A stretch of 64,000 nucleotides of DNA, from the NCBI RefSeq assembly GCF_018141005.1, contig NZ_CP046582.1, positions 1,488,001 through 1,552,000 on the forward strand, written 5' to 3'. Position 1 is the stretch's first letter; every line of letters starts with the position of its first letter. A program made the translations under genes and the position numbers. Below are positions 48,055-56,636 of the stretch, in pieces. Below the pieces are notes generated by a model, which did no database searches, was not told the origin of the DNA, and worked only from the letters and a program-made list of their open reading frames with translations. The DNA is from Erwinia sp. E602. Lineage in GTDB: Bacteria; Pseudomonadota; Gammaproteobacteria; Enterobacterales; Enterobacteriaceae.

Positions 48055-50715
48055 TTATGGGTTACCTTGCTGCAGCAGGTCATTGACGTAAGTGTCAATT
48101 TCACTGGTGGTATTTTTAATGTTTGAATCGCTGCATTGTTCAATGTGCTGTTCCAGCGATTCACAAAGCTGCTTGCCGGGTAGCAAATTTAACATGGCAA
48201 ACACACCTTTTAGCCGATGTGCCGTTTGAGCCAGCGCACCGTAATCCTGGTTTGCTGCCTCATTATACAACCTGATGACATCATCGGGTACTGTATCCAC
48301 GAACAGCTGGAAATAGCCACTGGCGACAAGCTGAGCGATATCAGGCTGTTCACCCTGCAGCTCAGCCTGCTCCTCTTCGGCCAGTTGCTGTTCTATCAAC
48401 AGCAGCAGAGCATCCTGCATCGCGCTGCTGATGTTGAAATTAACCCGATACTGGCCGTCGGCCAGCCGGGTGTAGCCGGGTTGATCGTCGGTGAGCAGCA
48501 GCGACCAGCGGGTCAGCCGCGTCGGGTCATCCGTCACCAGAACATCATGTTCCTGACCTGAGAAACGCTCATCCGGCGTGATGCAGTTAGCGCCCCAGGC
48601 AGACAGTTGATGTACCACGATTTTACGCACATCATCAACGGTAATATCAATCAGCGCGTTAACGCCTTCCAGCAGCGGCTCTTCCTGTTCCGGCGCGGGC
48701 GCCGCCGGCAGCGGCAGCTGAATTTTATAGCGCGAGCCGATCTGCGGCGTGGCCTGCACCTCAAAGCGGCCGCCGAGCTGTTTGCACAGTTGTTTACACA
48801 GGAAGAAGGCCATCCCCGACGCCTGACCGTAGCGGTCGGCCTGGGTCTCGCCGAGGAATGGGAAATCGGCGTTGTCGATCTCATCGGCGCGCAGCCCGCT
48901 GCCGGTATCAACTACCTCAAAGGTCAGCAGGTCGGGCCGATCGCCCGGCGCGTCCAGGGTCAGGCTGATGCGCCCCCAGTCGGTGGTGGTCACCGCATAG
49001 TCAAGCAGCGTCGAGAGGATCTTGCCTAACGCCTGCCGATCGCCATAACGCAGCTGCTCGGCATCCAGCTGGCTGGCGACCAGCAGGGTCAGTCCTTTGC
49101 GCTGCGTCGCCGGCAGGACCGCCAGCGCCAGCTCATCCAGCAGCGCCCGCGGGCTGAAGGCGGCAGGGTTAGGCGCCCAGTCCAGCGTCTCCAGCTGGTT
49201 CAGCAGCACGATGTCATCCACCAGCTGGCTCAGCGCCTGTGAGGCGGCAAGCGTTCGCTCCGCCAGCGCGGCGTCGTGCCCGGCGGCCAGCGTCTGCAGG
49301 TCACCGTTCAGCGACTGTAACGGGCGCTGCAGGGCAAAGCCCAGGTTCTGTAACAGCTGCTGACGCGTCTGGTGATTTTTCTCCAGCACCTGCTGCGCCC
49401 GCTGTAGTTTTTTATTCACCAGCAGCTCACGATCCTGATCGCGCATCATAAACAGCTGCGTATGCGGCGAGATGGCGCTGCGCAGGTGGCGAATTTCATA
49501 CACTTCATTATTCACCGTCGCCTGCAGAATGCCCTGGTGCTGATCGGACATATTGATGATTTTCTGCAGGTTAAGATGCGGCAGCAGGTGCTCGGCAATT
49601 TTATTGCTCAGCAGGGTGCGGTTATTGGCAAAATCATACACCAGCAGCCCCACCGGCAGCGTCGCCACGATCTCCTCATTAAGCATGCGCAGCGCGTCCA
49701 GCTCCGCGCTCTGGTTTTCGCTGGGGCGCAGCGACTGCTGGCGCAGCAGCAGCAGGGCGGCGACCGACATCAGCAGCAGGGCCAGGTTGGCCAGCAGCGG
49801 CCAGATCAGGTTGCGCACCGTCTCCAGCGCCAGCCCGGTGACCGGAATGCGGTACACCAGCTGCAGCGAGGTACTGGAGAGCGGGGCAGTAATCTCGACG
49901 AACGGACTCACCCAGCTGACGCGGGTGCTGGCGCTGTTCTGCTGGCCGTCGCTGCCTTCGGCCACCGGGGTGGTGTCCTGGCGCAGCTGGAAGTTGTCCA
50001 GCGGCATCGCCGGGGGAATAATGTCATTGACCGGCAGATCGAAAGCGACCACGGTCGCCAGGTGTCCCGGCTGGTTGAAGGTGGTACGCAGGGTGAAATA
50101 GGGCGCGTTCTGCCAGCTGAAACGGCGCAGCGGCGAGAAACTCTCACGCTCGTCCAGCGCGTTAGCCTGCTGCAGCATCTCCGCGCGGCGCGCTTCGGCA
50201 ATATTGCTGATGGCGCTGTCTTTGGTCTGTGTGGCCATCTCTTTCAACGGCAGCGTTGAGATAAGGATCAGGCTGTTGTCCTGGCCGTTAAGAAAGTACA
50301 TCGACCAGGTGCTGTTTTCCGCCCCCCACAGCTGGTCCAGATAACCGGACATCCTCTGCGTCATTTCCAGCGTGCTGCTGTCGTGGGAGCCGAAGATCAG
50401 CGCCTCGGTTTTACGCCGGGTTTTTTCCAGCGCGTAGACGTCCGGCCGCAGGCGGGTCTCCTGCAGGGTGGCGGCGGTGCTGCCGGTGGCGGTGGCGGCG
50501 AGATTTTCATACAGCTGCCAGGTGGCAAAGCGGTAGGCGTCGATGCGCTTTTGCATACTGTGGGTGATATCGGACAGTACATCGCGTTGGGCGGTCAGCG
50601 TGGCGTTGACCGCGTTGGCGATCATAAAACCGCTGGCCAGCAGCAGCACCAGCGTAAACAGCATAAAGAAGCGCGAGACGTTGCCGGCGGTCACGGGAAA
50701 CTTATTGGGCAGCAT
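48055..50715 (-). CDS. rcsD: Phosphotransferase RcsD
   Basis: This 886-aa inner-membrane histidine-phosphotransfer protein relays phosphate from RcsC to RcsB. There are two transmembrane helices, at about 15-37 and 300-325. The kinase-like region lacks the catalytic histidine, as in E. coli. The C-terminal HPt domain carries H833 in LAQTAHRLKGVFAML. It is immediately upstream of rcsB. The MFS gene ends only 16 bp before its start, which is not the E. coli arrangement. Confidence 0.95.
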   Translation of the reverse strand: MLPNKFPVTAGNVSRFFMLFTLVLLLASGFMIANAVNATLTAQRDVLSDITHSMQKRIDAYRFATWQLYENLAATATGSTAATLQETRLRPDVYALEKTRRKTEALIFGSHDSSTLEMTQRMSGYLDQLWGAENSTWSMYFLNGQDNSLILISTLPLKEMATQTKDSAISNIAEARRAEMLQQANALDERESFSPLRRFSWQNAPYFTLRTTFNQPGHLATVVAFDLPVNDIIPPAMPLDNFQLRQDTTPVAEGSDGQQNSASTRVSWVSPFVEITAPLSSTSLQLVYRIPVTGLALETVRNLIWPLLANLALLLMSVAALLLLRQQSLRPSENQSAELDALRMLNEEIVATLPVGLLVYDFANNRTLLSNKIAEHLLPHLNLQKIINMSDQHQGILQATVNNEVYEIRHLRSAISPHTQLFMMRDQDRELLVNKKLQRAQQVLEKNHQTRQQLLQNLGFALQRPLQSLNGDLQTLAAGHDAALAERTLAASQALSQLVDDIVLLNQLETLDWAPNPAAFSPRALLDELALAVLPATQRKGLTLLVASQLDAEQLRYGDRQALGKILSTLLDYAVTTTDWGRISLTLDAPGDRPDLLTFEVVDTGSGLRADEIDNADFPFLGETQADRYGQASGMAFFLCKQLCKQLGGRFEVQATPQIGSRYKIQLPLPAAPAPEQEEPLLEGVNALIDITVDDVRKIVVHQLSAWGANCITPDERFSGQEHDVLVTDDPTRLTRWSLLLTDDQPGYTRLADGQYRVNFNISSAMQDALLLLIEQQLAEEEQAELQGEQPDIAQLVASGYFQLFVDTVPDDVIRLYNEAANQDYGALAQTAHRLKGVFAMLNLLPGKQLCESLEQHIEQCSDSNIKNTTSEIDTYVNDLLQQGNP

Positions 50716-50731
50716 GCGTCATTTTCCCCGG

Positions 50732-51886
50732 TCAGCTGGTAATCTTGCGTGAACTGGCGGCAACCAGCAGCAGCAGCGCGGCGATCAGGCTGAACGCCAC
50801 CGACAGGCTGGACCACTGGGCGATAAAGCCGACCAGCGCCGGACCCGCCAGGATCCCGGCGTAGCCGATGGTGGTCATTGACGAGATCGCCAGATTAACC
50901 GGCATCACGGTCTGGTTCCCTGCCGCGCTGAACATAATCGGCACGGTATTGGAGGCGCCAAAGCCGACCAGCAGGAAGCCGAGCAGCGAGACCCAGGCGG
51001 CGGGCACCGCAACCACCAGCAGCATGCCCAGCGCCGCGCACAGTGAGCCGACAAACAGCGTTGCCGTGCGGCCACAGGCGTGAACGATACGGTCGCCGCA
51101 CAGCCGGCCGATGGTCATCGCCACCGAGAACACCGCATAGCCCAGCCCGGCCTGAGCGGTTGGCATCTCGCGATGCTGGGTAAGGAACAGCGCGCCCCAG
51201 TCGAGGATCGAGCCTTCGGCCAGGAACAGAATGAAGCACAGAATTCCGAGGAACAGTACCCAGCCGCGCGGCACCACAAACAGTGGCGCATCCGGCTGGT
51301 GCAGCGGCCGGTTAAGAAAATAGCGCTGGCTGCAGAACCACAGCACTATCAGCAGCAGGTCGATCGTCAGCACGGCGGGCAGCGGCGACATGCCCAGCGC
51401 CAGCAGCGCGCTGACCAGACCCGCACCGACGATACCGCCGATGCTGAAGAAACCGTGAAAGCCGGACATCATCGCCTTCGCGGAGCGCTTTTCGACCTCT
51501 ACCGCCTGAATATTCATCGCCACGTCGACCAGGCCCATCGCCGCGCCGAACACCATCAGCGCGGCACCGAGGCTAAGGGCCGATGAGAGCACCGCCAGCA
51601 GCGGCAGCATCAACAGTAACAGCGCGCTGCCGGCGGTAATCACCCGCCTGCAGCCGAGGCGGCTGACAAGGCTCCCGGCCAGCGGCATCGCCAGCATCGA
51701 TCCGAGGCCGAGAAACAGCAGTAAGGTACCAAAGGAGGCGTCGCTGAGCGCGGCACGATCTTTGGCATAAGGAACCAGCGGTGCCCAGGCGGCCATGCCG
51801 ATACCGGCGATGAGAAAGGCGACGCGCGTGGCGCGTTGCGTCAGTCGCGCAGACTTATCGGTAATGTGTACATCCAGTGTGGTCAT
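50732..51886 (-). CDS. MFS transporter of the FucP/YbjJ-like group
   Basis: This 384-aa membrane protein has about 12 hydrophobic segments and the MFS loop motif SLVSRLGCRRVI after helix 2. Other landmarks are MNIQAVEVEKRSAKAMMSGFHGFFSIGGIVGAG and FAEGSILDW-like sequence in the second half (cited in part). These resemble YbjJ-type major facilitator proteins, and the substrate is unknown. I chose the ATG at 51886, which removes a 40-residue nonhydrophobic extension. It lies between rcsD and micF, where E. coli has no gene, and only 16 bp ahead of rcsD on the same strand. Confidence 0.82.
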   Translation of the reverse strand: MTTLDVHITDKSARLTQRATRVAFLIAGIGMAAWAPLVPYAKDRAALSDASFGTLLLFLGLGSMLAMPLAGSLVSRLGCRRVITAGSALLLLMLPLLAVLSSALSLGAALMVFGAAMGLVDVAMNIQAVEVEKRSAKAMMSGFHGFFSIGGIVGAGLVSALLALGMSPLPAVLTIDLLLIVLWFCSQRYFLNRPLHQPDAPLFVVPRGWVLFLGILCFILFLAEGSILDWGALFLTQHREMPTAQAGLGYAVFSVAMTIGRLCGDRIVHACGRTATLFVGSLCAALGMLLVVAVPAAWVSLLGFLLVGFGASNTVPIMFSAAGNQTVMPVNLAISSMTTIGYAGILAGPALVGFIAQWSSLSVAFSLIAALLLLVAASSRKITS

Positions 51887-52391
51887 TTTTATCCGTTCTG
51901 CCTGTCCCAATTCAGCCCAGATTTTTACCACATTTACATGTGCTAAAGAAGCTAAACCACCCACCAGTGCGTGTTTATCGGCTCGCTGCGGCCTGCGTTC
52001 AGCCACTGCCGGTGCGCGGCAAAGTAATAACCCGAAAGTGGGGGGCTGTTAATCGGAATCGTCGTCTTATTAAGAATTTCCAGAGTACTCCTGGCGAAAT
52101 GCGGGCAGAGTGTACAGCCGGGCAGGAGGGTGGCTGGCGGTTGTCTGCCGCCGTCGGCGGCGTGGCGGGGAGTGAAGCATTTCGCCGCGGCGATCCCGTT
52201 AAGCGACGCAAGAGGTGCGCGAGGGAATTTGGCCGTAACCCATTTTTTAACCGTAATAATTAAGTGGTAAAGATGGCGCTATTTGCTGCCGGATTTATCC
52301 GTGCGGTGAATAACATTGTGCAGAAATAGTCATGCTTAATTTTTTCAGCTGGGGTAACTTTACCTGAGTTGACAATGCTGCAAAAAACGGC
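51887..52391. other. Intergenic region between the MFS gene and micF
   Basis: About 500 bp with no supported gene. It contains the promoter region of the MFS gene, and possibly of rcsD-rcsB, at its left side. Composition changes from GC-rich to AT-rich near 52250. Nothing else was recognised. Confidence 0.45.
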
Positions 52392-52485
52392 AAAAAAAAA
52401 GCCGAACACGAGGTTCGGCAGGAATCTGGGGTAAAACAAATCATTCGGGGTGAATGAAGGTAATGCTCAATAAAATGATGATAGC
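52392..52485 (-). ncRNA. micF: Antisense small RNA MicF
   Basis: The minus strand from 52485 begins GCTATCATCATT, the same 5' end as E. coli MicF, whose 5' region pairs with the ompF ribosome site. It ends in a hairpin GCCGAAC-CTCGT-GTTCGGC followed by nine T residues. A TATAAT -10 (minus strand, six bases before the 5' end) supports this start. It is divergent from the ompC-type porin gene, exactly as in E. coli. The central region has diverged. Length is about 94 nt. Confidence 0.88.
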
Positions 52486-52640
52486 AGAGTAATTATAAGG
52501 GCAGATCGCGAAAAAATTTTACCATTCAGTGCGCTGGTTGATGATTAGGATTAATCTGCTGAAAAATAAGAGTATTGTTATTTTTTGATTATTAGTGCTA
52601 TATAACTTTGCAATTTGTGCTGCATAAAAGTTCCGCTTAA

Positions 52641-52714
52641 ATTACAAAGTGAAATACTTGTAAGTATGTTTGAAACACTTTTGGAAAATTAGTATCATTT
52701 TCTCGATAGATAAT
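52641..52714 (+). promoter_or_regulatory. ompC: OmpR-binding region and promoter of ompC
   Basis: Three consecutive segments align with the E. coli OmpR sites C1-C3. They contain GTGAAATACTTG, GTTTGAAACACTT and the hallmark TTAGTATCATTTT. A GATAAT -10 lies at 52709-52714 in the same position as the E. coli ompC -10. OmpR-P would activate ompC here and, in the other direction, contribute to micF expression. Confidence 0.7.
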
Positions 52715-52803
52715 TACTCTCCACGGCTTAACATGACATTTCAGGCTGAATTTTACTCTTCAGCACGCAGTGGCAAATAAGCAGATAACAAGAGGGTAAT
52801 GAA

Positions 52804-53910
52804 ATGAAATTACGCGTTCTTTCTCTGATGGTTCCAGCGTTGCTGGTAGCCGGTTCCGCAGGCGCAGCAGAAATCTATAATAAAGACGGCAACAAACTGG
52901 ACCTGAACGGTAAAGTGGATGGCCTGCACTACTTCTCTGATGACAACGGTACCGACGGCGATCAGTCCTACCTGCGTTTTGGCTTTAAGGGCGAAACCCA
53001 GATCTCCAGCGAGCTGACCGGTTACGGCCAGTGGGAGTATCAGGCTGCGCTGAACAGCGCTGAGTCTCAGGGCACCGCGAACAGCTATACGCGTGTTGGT
53101 TTTGCCGGCCTGAAATTTGGCGACGCCGGTTCATTCGACTACGGTCGTAACTACGGCGTGGCCTACGATATTGGCGCCTGGACCGACGTGCTGCCAGAGT
53201 TCGGTGGCGATACCTACGGTGCGGACAACTTTATGTTCTCCCGTGGTAACGGTATGGCGACCTACCGTAACAACAACTTCTTTGGTCTGGTTGACGGCTG
53301 GAACTTCGCCGTGCAGTACCAGGGCAAGAACAGCAGCGCCACCGAGTCGAATAACGGCCGTGACGTGCTGGGTCAGAACGGCGACGGCTGGGGTGTTTCT
53401 ACCACTTATGACATCGGTTCCGGCTTCGGTATCGGTGCGGCGACCTTCTCTTCTGACCGTACTACCGATCAGAACAGCCCGGCAGCGCTGGGTCACGGTG
53501 ATAAAGCCACGGCTTACACCGGTGGTCTGAAGTATGACGCTAACAACGTTTATCTGGCGGCAATGTATACCCGTTCTTACAATGCGACCCGCTTCGGCAG
53601 CAGCACCAGCGCCGATGTTTACGGTTACGCGGATAAGGCGGATAACTGGGAGCTGGTAGCTCAGTATCAGTTCGATTTCGGTCTGCGTCCGTCGCTGGCG
53701 TTTGTTAACTCTCGTGGTACCGATGTTGAGGGTTACGGTAAGCAGAATCTGAAGAAATACATTGATGTGGGTACGACTTACTACTTCAACAAAAATATGT
53801 CGACCTATGTTGATTATCAGATCAACCTGCTGGACGAGAGTCAGTTCACCCGCGATGCCGGTGTGAATACTGACGATGTGGTAGCGGTAGGTCTGGTTTA
53901 CCAGTTCTGA
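52804..53910 (+). CDS. ompC: Outer membrane porin OmpC
   Basis: This 368-aa trimeric 16-strand porin has a 21-residue signal peptide ending in [15 protein letters not shown], so the mature protein starts with AEIYN. The constriction-loop motif PEFGGDT lies at about residue 135. The last residue is phenylalanine (GLVYQF), the outer-membrane assembly signal. Overall similarity is to OmpC rather than OmpF, and the adjacent micF and OmpR sites agree. The GAGGGT ribosome site is strong. The variable loops ([22 protein letters not shown]) differ from E. coli. Confidence 0.93.
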   Translation: MKLRVLSLMVPALLVAGSAGAAEIYNKDGNKLDLNGKVDGLHYFSDDNGTDGDQSYLRFGFKGETQISSELTGYGQWEYQAALNSAESQGTANSYTRVGFAGLKFGDAGSFDYGRNYGVAYDIGAWTDVLPEFGGDTYGADNFMFSRGNGMATYRNNNFFGLVDGWNFAVQYQGKNSSATESNNGRDVLGQNGDGWGVSTTYDIGSGFGIGAATFSSDRTTDQNSPAALGHGDKATAYTGGLKYDANNVYLAAMYTRSYNATRFGSSTSADVYGYADKADNWELVAQYQFDFGLRPSLAFVNSRGTDVEGYGKQNLKKYIDVGTTYYFNKNMSTYVDYQINLLDESQFTRDAGVNTDDVVAVGLVYQF

Positions 53911-53933
53911 TGCTGCAGCGTTTGATGTGATGA

Positions 53934-53958
53934 AAACCGGGGAAACCCGGTTTTTTTT
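53934..53958 (+). terminator. Rho-independent terminator of ompC
   Basis: AAACCGGG and CCCGGTTT pair around a GAAA tetraloop and run into eight T residues, 24 bp after the porin stop. Confidence 0.9.
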
Positions 53959-53973
53959 CGTCTGCTTTTTTTA

Positions 53974-54325
53974 GGGCATGTCGCCTGCTGGATCGAGAGC
54001 GTCGGGCCTGTCAGCGGGCGACCCTCCGCGGGTTACCCCGCTCCGGGCTCATCCCGCTGCCCTCCCTGATTGTTGATGGCTGTTTTGGCTGTGGTTTTTA
54101 GGGCATGTCGCCTGTTTGATCGAGAGTGTCTGGCGGTCATGCGGGCGACCCTCCGCGGGTTACCCCGCTTCGGGCTCATCCCGCTGCCCTCCCTGATTGT
54201 TGATGGCTGTTTTGGCTGTGGTTTTTAGGGCATGTCGCCTGTTTGATCGAGAGTGTCTGGCGGTCATGCGGGCGACCCTGCGCGGGTTACCCCGCTCCGG
54301 GCTCATCCCGCTGCCCTCCCTGATA
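53974..54325. repeat. 127-bp tandem repeat array downstream of ompC (about 2.8 copies)
   Basis: Copies start at 53974, 54101 and 54228, each beginning GGGCATGTCGCCTG. All share a GC-rich core of about 95 bp with the words GATCGAGAG, GGGCGACCCT, CGCGGGTTACCCCGC and CATCCCGCTGCCCTCCCTGAT. The core forms a GCGGG-TTAC-CCCGC hairpin. The third copy ends after the core. The same core recurs in the same orientation at 61542-61955, on the far side of glgX-treY-treZ. No gene is supported in the ompC-glgX gap. I do not recognise the family. Confidence 0.93.
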
Positions 54326-54375
54326 ATGTACGGCTGTTATGGCTGGGCGTTATCTGGGAGGGGGAGTGAGTGTGT

Positions 54376-56451
54376 TTATGGCCTGCGGAACAGTGCGAAG
54401 CTGCGGCCCTCCAGTTCGAAGTCTTTTTCTTTGGTGATCGCCTGGCCGGGTTGGGTGTGGTCGCCGGTGGAGAGTTCGAGCAGCCAGCCGCCTTCGCCAA
54501 ACTGCGGGATCTGGAAGGGGACGCTGCCTTCGAAGGGGTTGAAGAGCATCAGCACGTCGTGCCAGATGCCGGGCTCGGGCTGCAGGTCGGCGCGGCCGAG
54601 GTATACGCCGATGGTGGAGCCTTCATCCCACTGTTCGTCCTGCTGTAAGCCGCCGCCGGCGTTGAACCATTTGATGTCAAGGCCGTCACGCCAGCTTTCG
54701 CGGCGCAGCAGCGGCTGGGCGGCGCGCAGCGCGATCAGGTGGCGGGTGAAGTCGCGCAGGGCGTCGGCGCTGGCGGGGAGGTTGTCCCAGTGAAGCCAGG
54801 AGAGTTCGCTGTCCTGGCAGTAGCCGTTGTTGTTGCCGAGCTGGCTGCGGCCAGATTCATCGCCGGCCAGCAGCATCGGCGTGCCGTGGGAGAAGAACAG
54901 GGTGGCGAGGAAGTTGCGTTTCTGGCGTTCGCGTACCGCGACGATGTTGTCATCATCGGTGGGGCCTTCTGCGCCATAGTTGTATGAGCGGTTGTCGTTG
55001 TGGCCGTCGTTGTTGTCTTCGCCGTTGGCGTCGTTGTGTTTGTCGTTGTAAGAGACCAGGTCGTTGAGGGTGAAGCCGTCGTGGGCGGTGATAAAGTTAA
55101 CGCTGGCCCACGGCCGGCGGCCGAAGCGGTCGTAGAGGTCGCCGGAGCCGAGCAGGCGGGCGGCGAAGTCGGTGGTGACGTTATCGCCTTTCCAGTATTC
55201 GCGGACGGTGTCGCGGTATTTGTCGTTCCATTCGGCCCAGCCCGGCGGGAAGCTGCCGACCTGGTAGCCGCCGGGGCCGATGTCCCAGGGTTCACCGATC
55301 AGCTTAAGGCGCGAGAGCAGCGGGTCCTGGCGCATGGCGTCGAAGAAGCCGCCGCGCGGGTCGAAGCCCTCCGGCTCGCGGCCGAGAATGGTGCCGAGGT
55401 CGAAGCGGAAGCCGTCGACGTGCATCGATTCCGCCCAGTAGCGCAGCGAGTCCATAATCATCTGCAGTACCCGCGGGTGCGAGGTGTTAACGGTGTTGCC
55501 GGTGCCGGTGTCGTTGATGTAGTAGCGGTGCTGGTCGGGCAGGGTACGGTAGTAGGAGAAGTTGTCGATGCCTTTGAACGACAGGGTCGGGCCCAGTTCG
55601 TTGCCTTCGGCGGTGTGGTTGTAGACCACGTCGAGGATCACCTCGATGCCGGCATCGTGGTAGGCGCGCACCATATCGCGGAAGCCCTGGATGCCGCGCG
55701 GGCCAAAGTAGCGGCTGGCCGGGGCGAAGAAGCCGAGGCTGTTGTAGCCCCAGAAATTTTTCAGCCCTTTATCCAGCAGGTGCTGGTCGTCCGGGAACCA
55801 GTGCACCGGCAGCAGCTCTACCGAGGTAACGCCGAGGCTTTTGATGTAGTCGACGGAGGCTTTGTGGCCCATGCCGTCATAGGTGCCGCGCAGCGCAGGA
55901 GGCAGCGCCGGGTTGAGCTGGGTAAAGCCTTTGACGTGGGTTTCATAGACTACCGCCTGCGGCCAGGCGATATTGGGCCGCTGGTGATCCTGCCAGTCAA
56001 ATTCGTTGGGATCGATGACCCGGCATTTTGGTGTAAAGGGGGCGCTGTCGCGTTCATCAAAGGTCAGGTCTTTGTCTTCGTGGTGCAGGTCGTAGGCGAA
56101 GTGCGCCTCGTTCCAGCGCACGTCACCCGCCAGTTCACGGGCGTAAGGATCAAGCAGCAGCTTGTTAGGGTTAAAGCGGTGGCCGTTTTCAGGATCGTAG
56201 GGGCCGTAAACGCGATAGCCGTACAATGTGCCGGGCTTGAGGCCAGGGACGTAGCCGTGCCACACCTCGTGGGTATACTCCGGCAGTTCCAGCCGGGCAA
56301 TCTCATTTTCGCCGCTGGGGTCGAACAGGCACAGCTCCACCCGCTCAGCGCAGGCGGAGAACAGCGCGAAGTTAACGCCCTGGCCGTCGTAGTTGGCACC
56401 CAGCTGCTCCCCGTGTCCTGCTGTAATTTCAAAACGCGTACCCTGTGACAT
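54376..56451 (-). CDS. glgX: Glycogen debranching enzyme GlgX/TreX
   Basis: This 691-aa GH13 isoamylase-type enzyme removes alpha-1,6 branches from glycogen and so supplies linear maltodextrin to TreY. An N-terminal CBM48 (about 10-110) is followed by the catalytic barrel. The nucleophile is D351 in HVDGFRFDLG, the acid/base E387 in LIGEPWD, and the stabiliser the aspartate of TAHDGFTL (about 458). It is about 34 residues longer than E. coli GlgX and linked to treYZ rather than to glgBCAP, so a TreX role is likely. GGAGAG lies 7 bases before the ATG. It lies 185 bp after treY. Confidence 0.92.
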   Translation of the reverse strand: MSQGTRFEITAGHGEQLGANYDGQGVNFALFSACAERVELCLFDPSGENEIARLELPEYTHEVWHGYVPGLKPGTLYGYRVYGPYDPENGHRFNPNKLLLDPYARELAGDVRWNEAHFAYDLHHEDKDLTFDERDSAPFTPKCRVIDPNEFDWQDHQRPNIAWPQAVVYETHVKGFTQLNPALPPALRGTYDGMGHKASVDYIKSLGVTSVELLPVHWFPDDQHLLDKGLKNFWGYNSLGFFAPASRYFGPRGIQGFRDMVRAYHDAGIEVILDVVYNHTAEGNELGPTLSFKGIDNFSYYRTLPDQHRYYINDTGTGNTVNTSHPRVLQMIMDSLRYWAESMHVDGFRFDLGTILGREPEGFDPRGGFFDAMRQDPLLSRLKLIGEPWDIGPGGYQVGSFPPGWAEWNDKYRDTVREYWKGDNVTTDFAARLLGSGDLYDRFGRRPWASVNFITAHDGFTLNDLVSYNDKHNDANGEDNNDGHNDNRSYNYGAEGPTDDDNIVAVRERQKRNFLATLFFSHGTPMLLAGDESGRSQLGNNNGYCQDSELSWLHWDNLPASADALRDFTRHLIALRAAQPLLRRESWRDGLDIKWFNAGGGLQQDEQWDEGSTIGVYLGRADLQPEPGIWHDVLMLFNPFEGSVPFQIPQFGEGGWLLELSTGDHTQPGQAITKEKDFELEGRSFALFRRP

Positions 56452-56636
56452 AACTCTCTCCGTAGAAGGTCAGAACTTCAGCTAACAGCAGAATAAAAAT
56501 GCTAACTCCTGAGAGTCAGCCATTCGCGAGCACTACACAGCAACAGGCTGGCTGAACCCGAAGCCCCTGTCCCGTGTTCAACGCCGGAGGCCTCAGCGTC
56601 GGATCACAAGGAGGCTCTTTCAGCCAGCGAATGTCA

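Noticed and set aside
55000..56448. A 482-codon open frame antisense to glgX, rich in V, A and E
   Set aside because: Shadow of the high-GC glgX codon usage; the GH13 catalytic motifs on the other strand are decisive.
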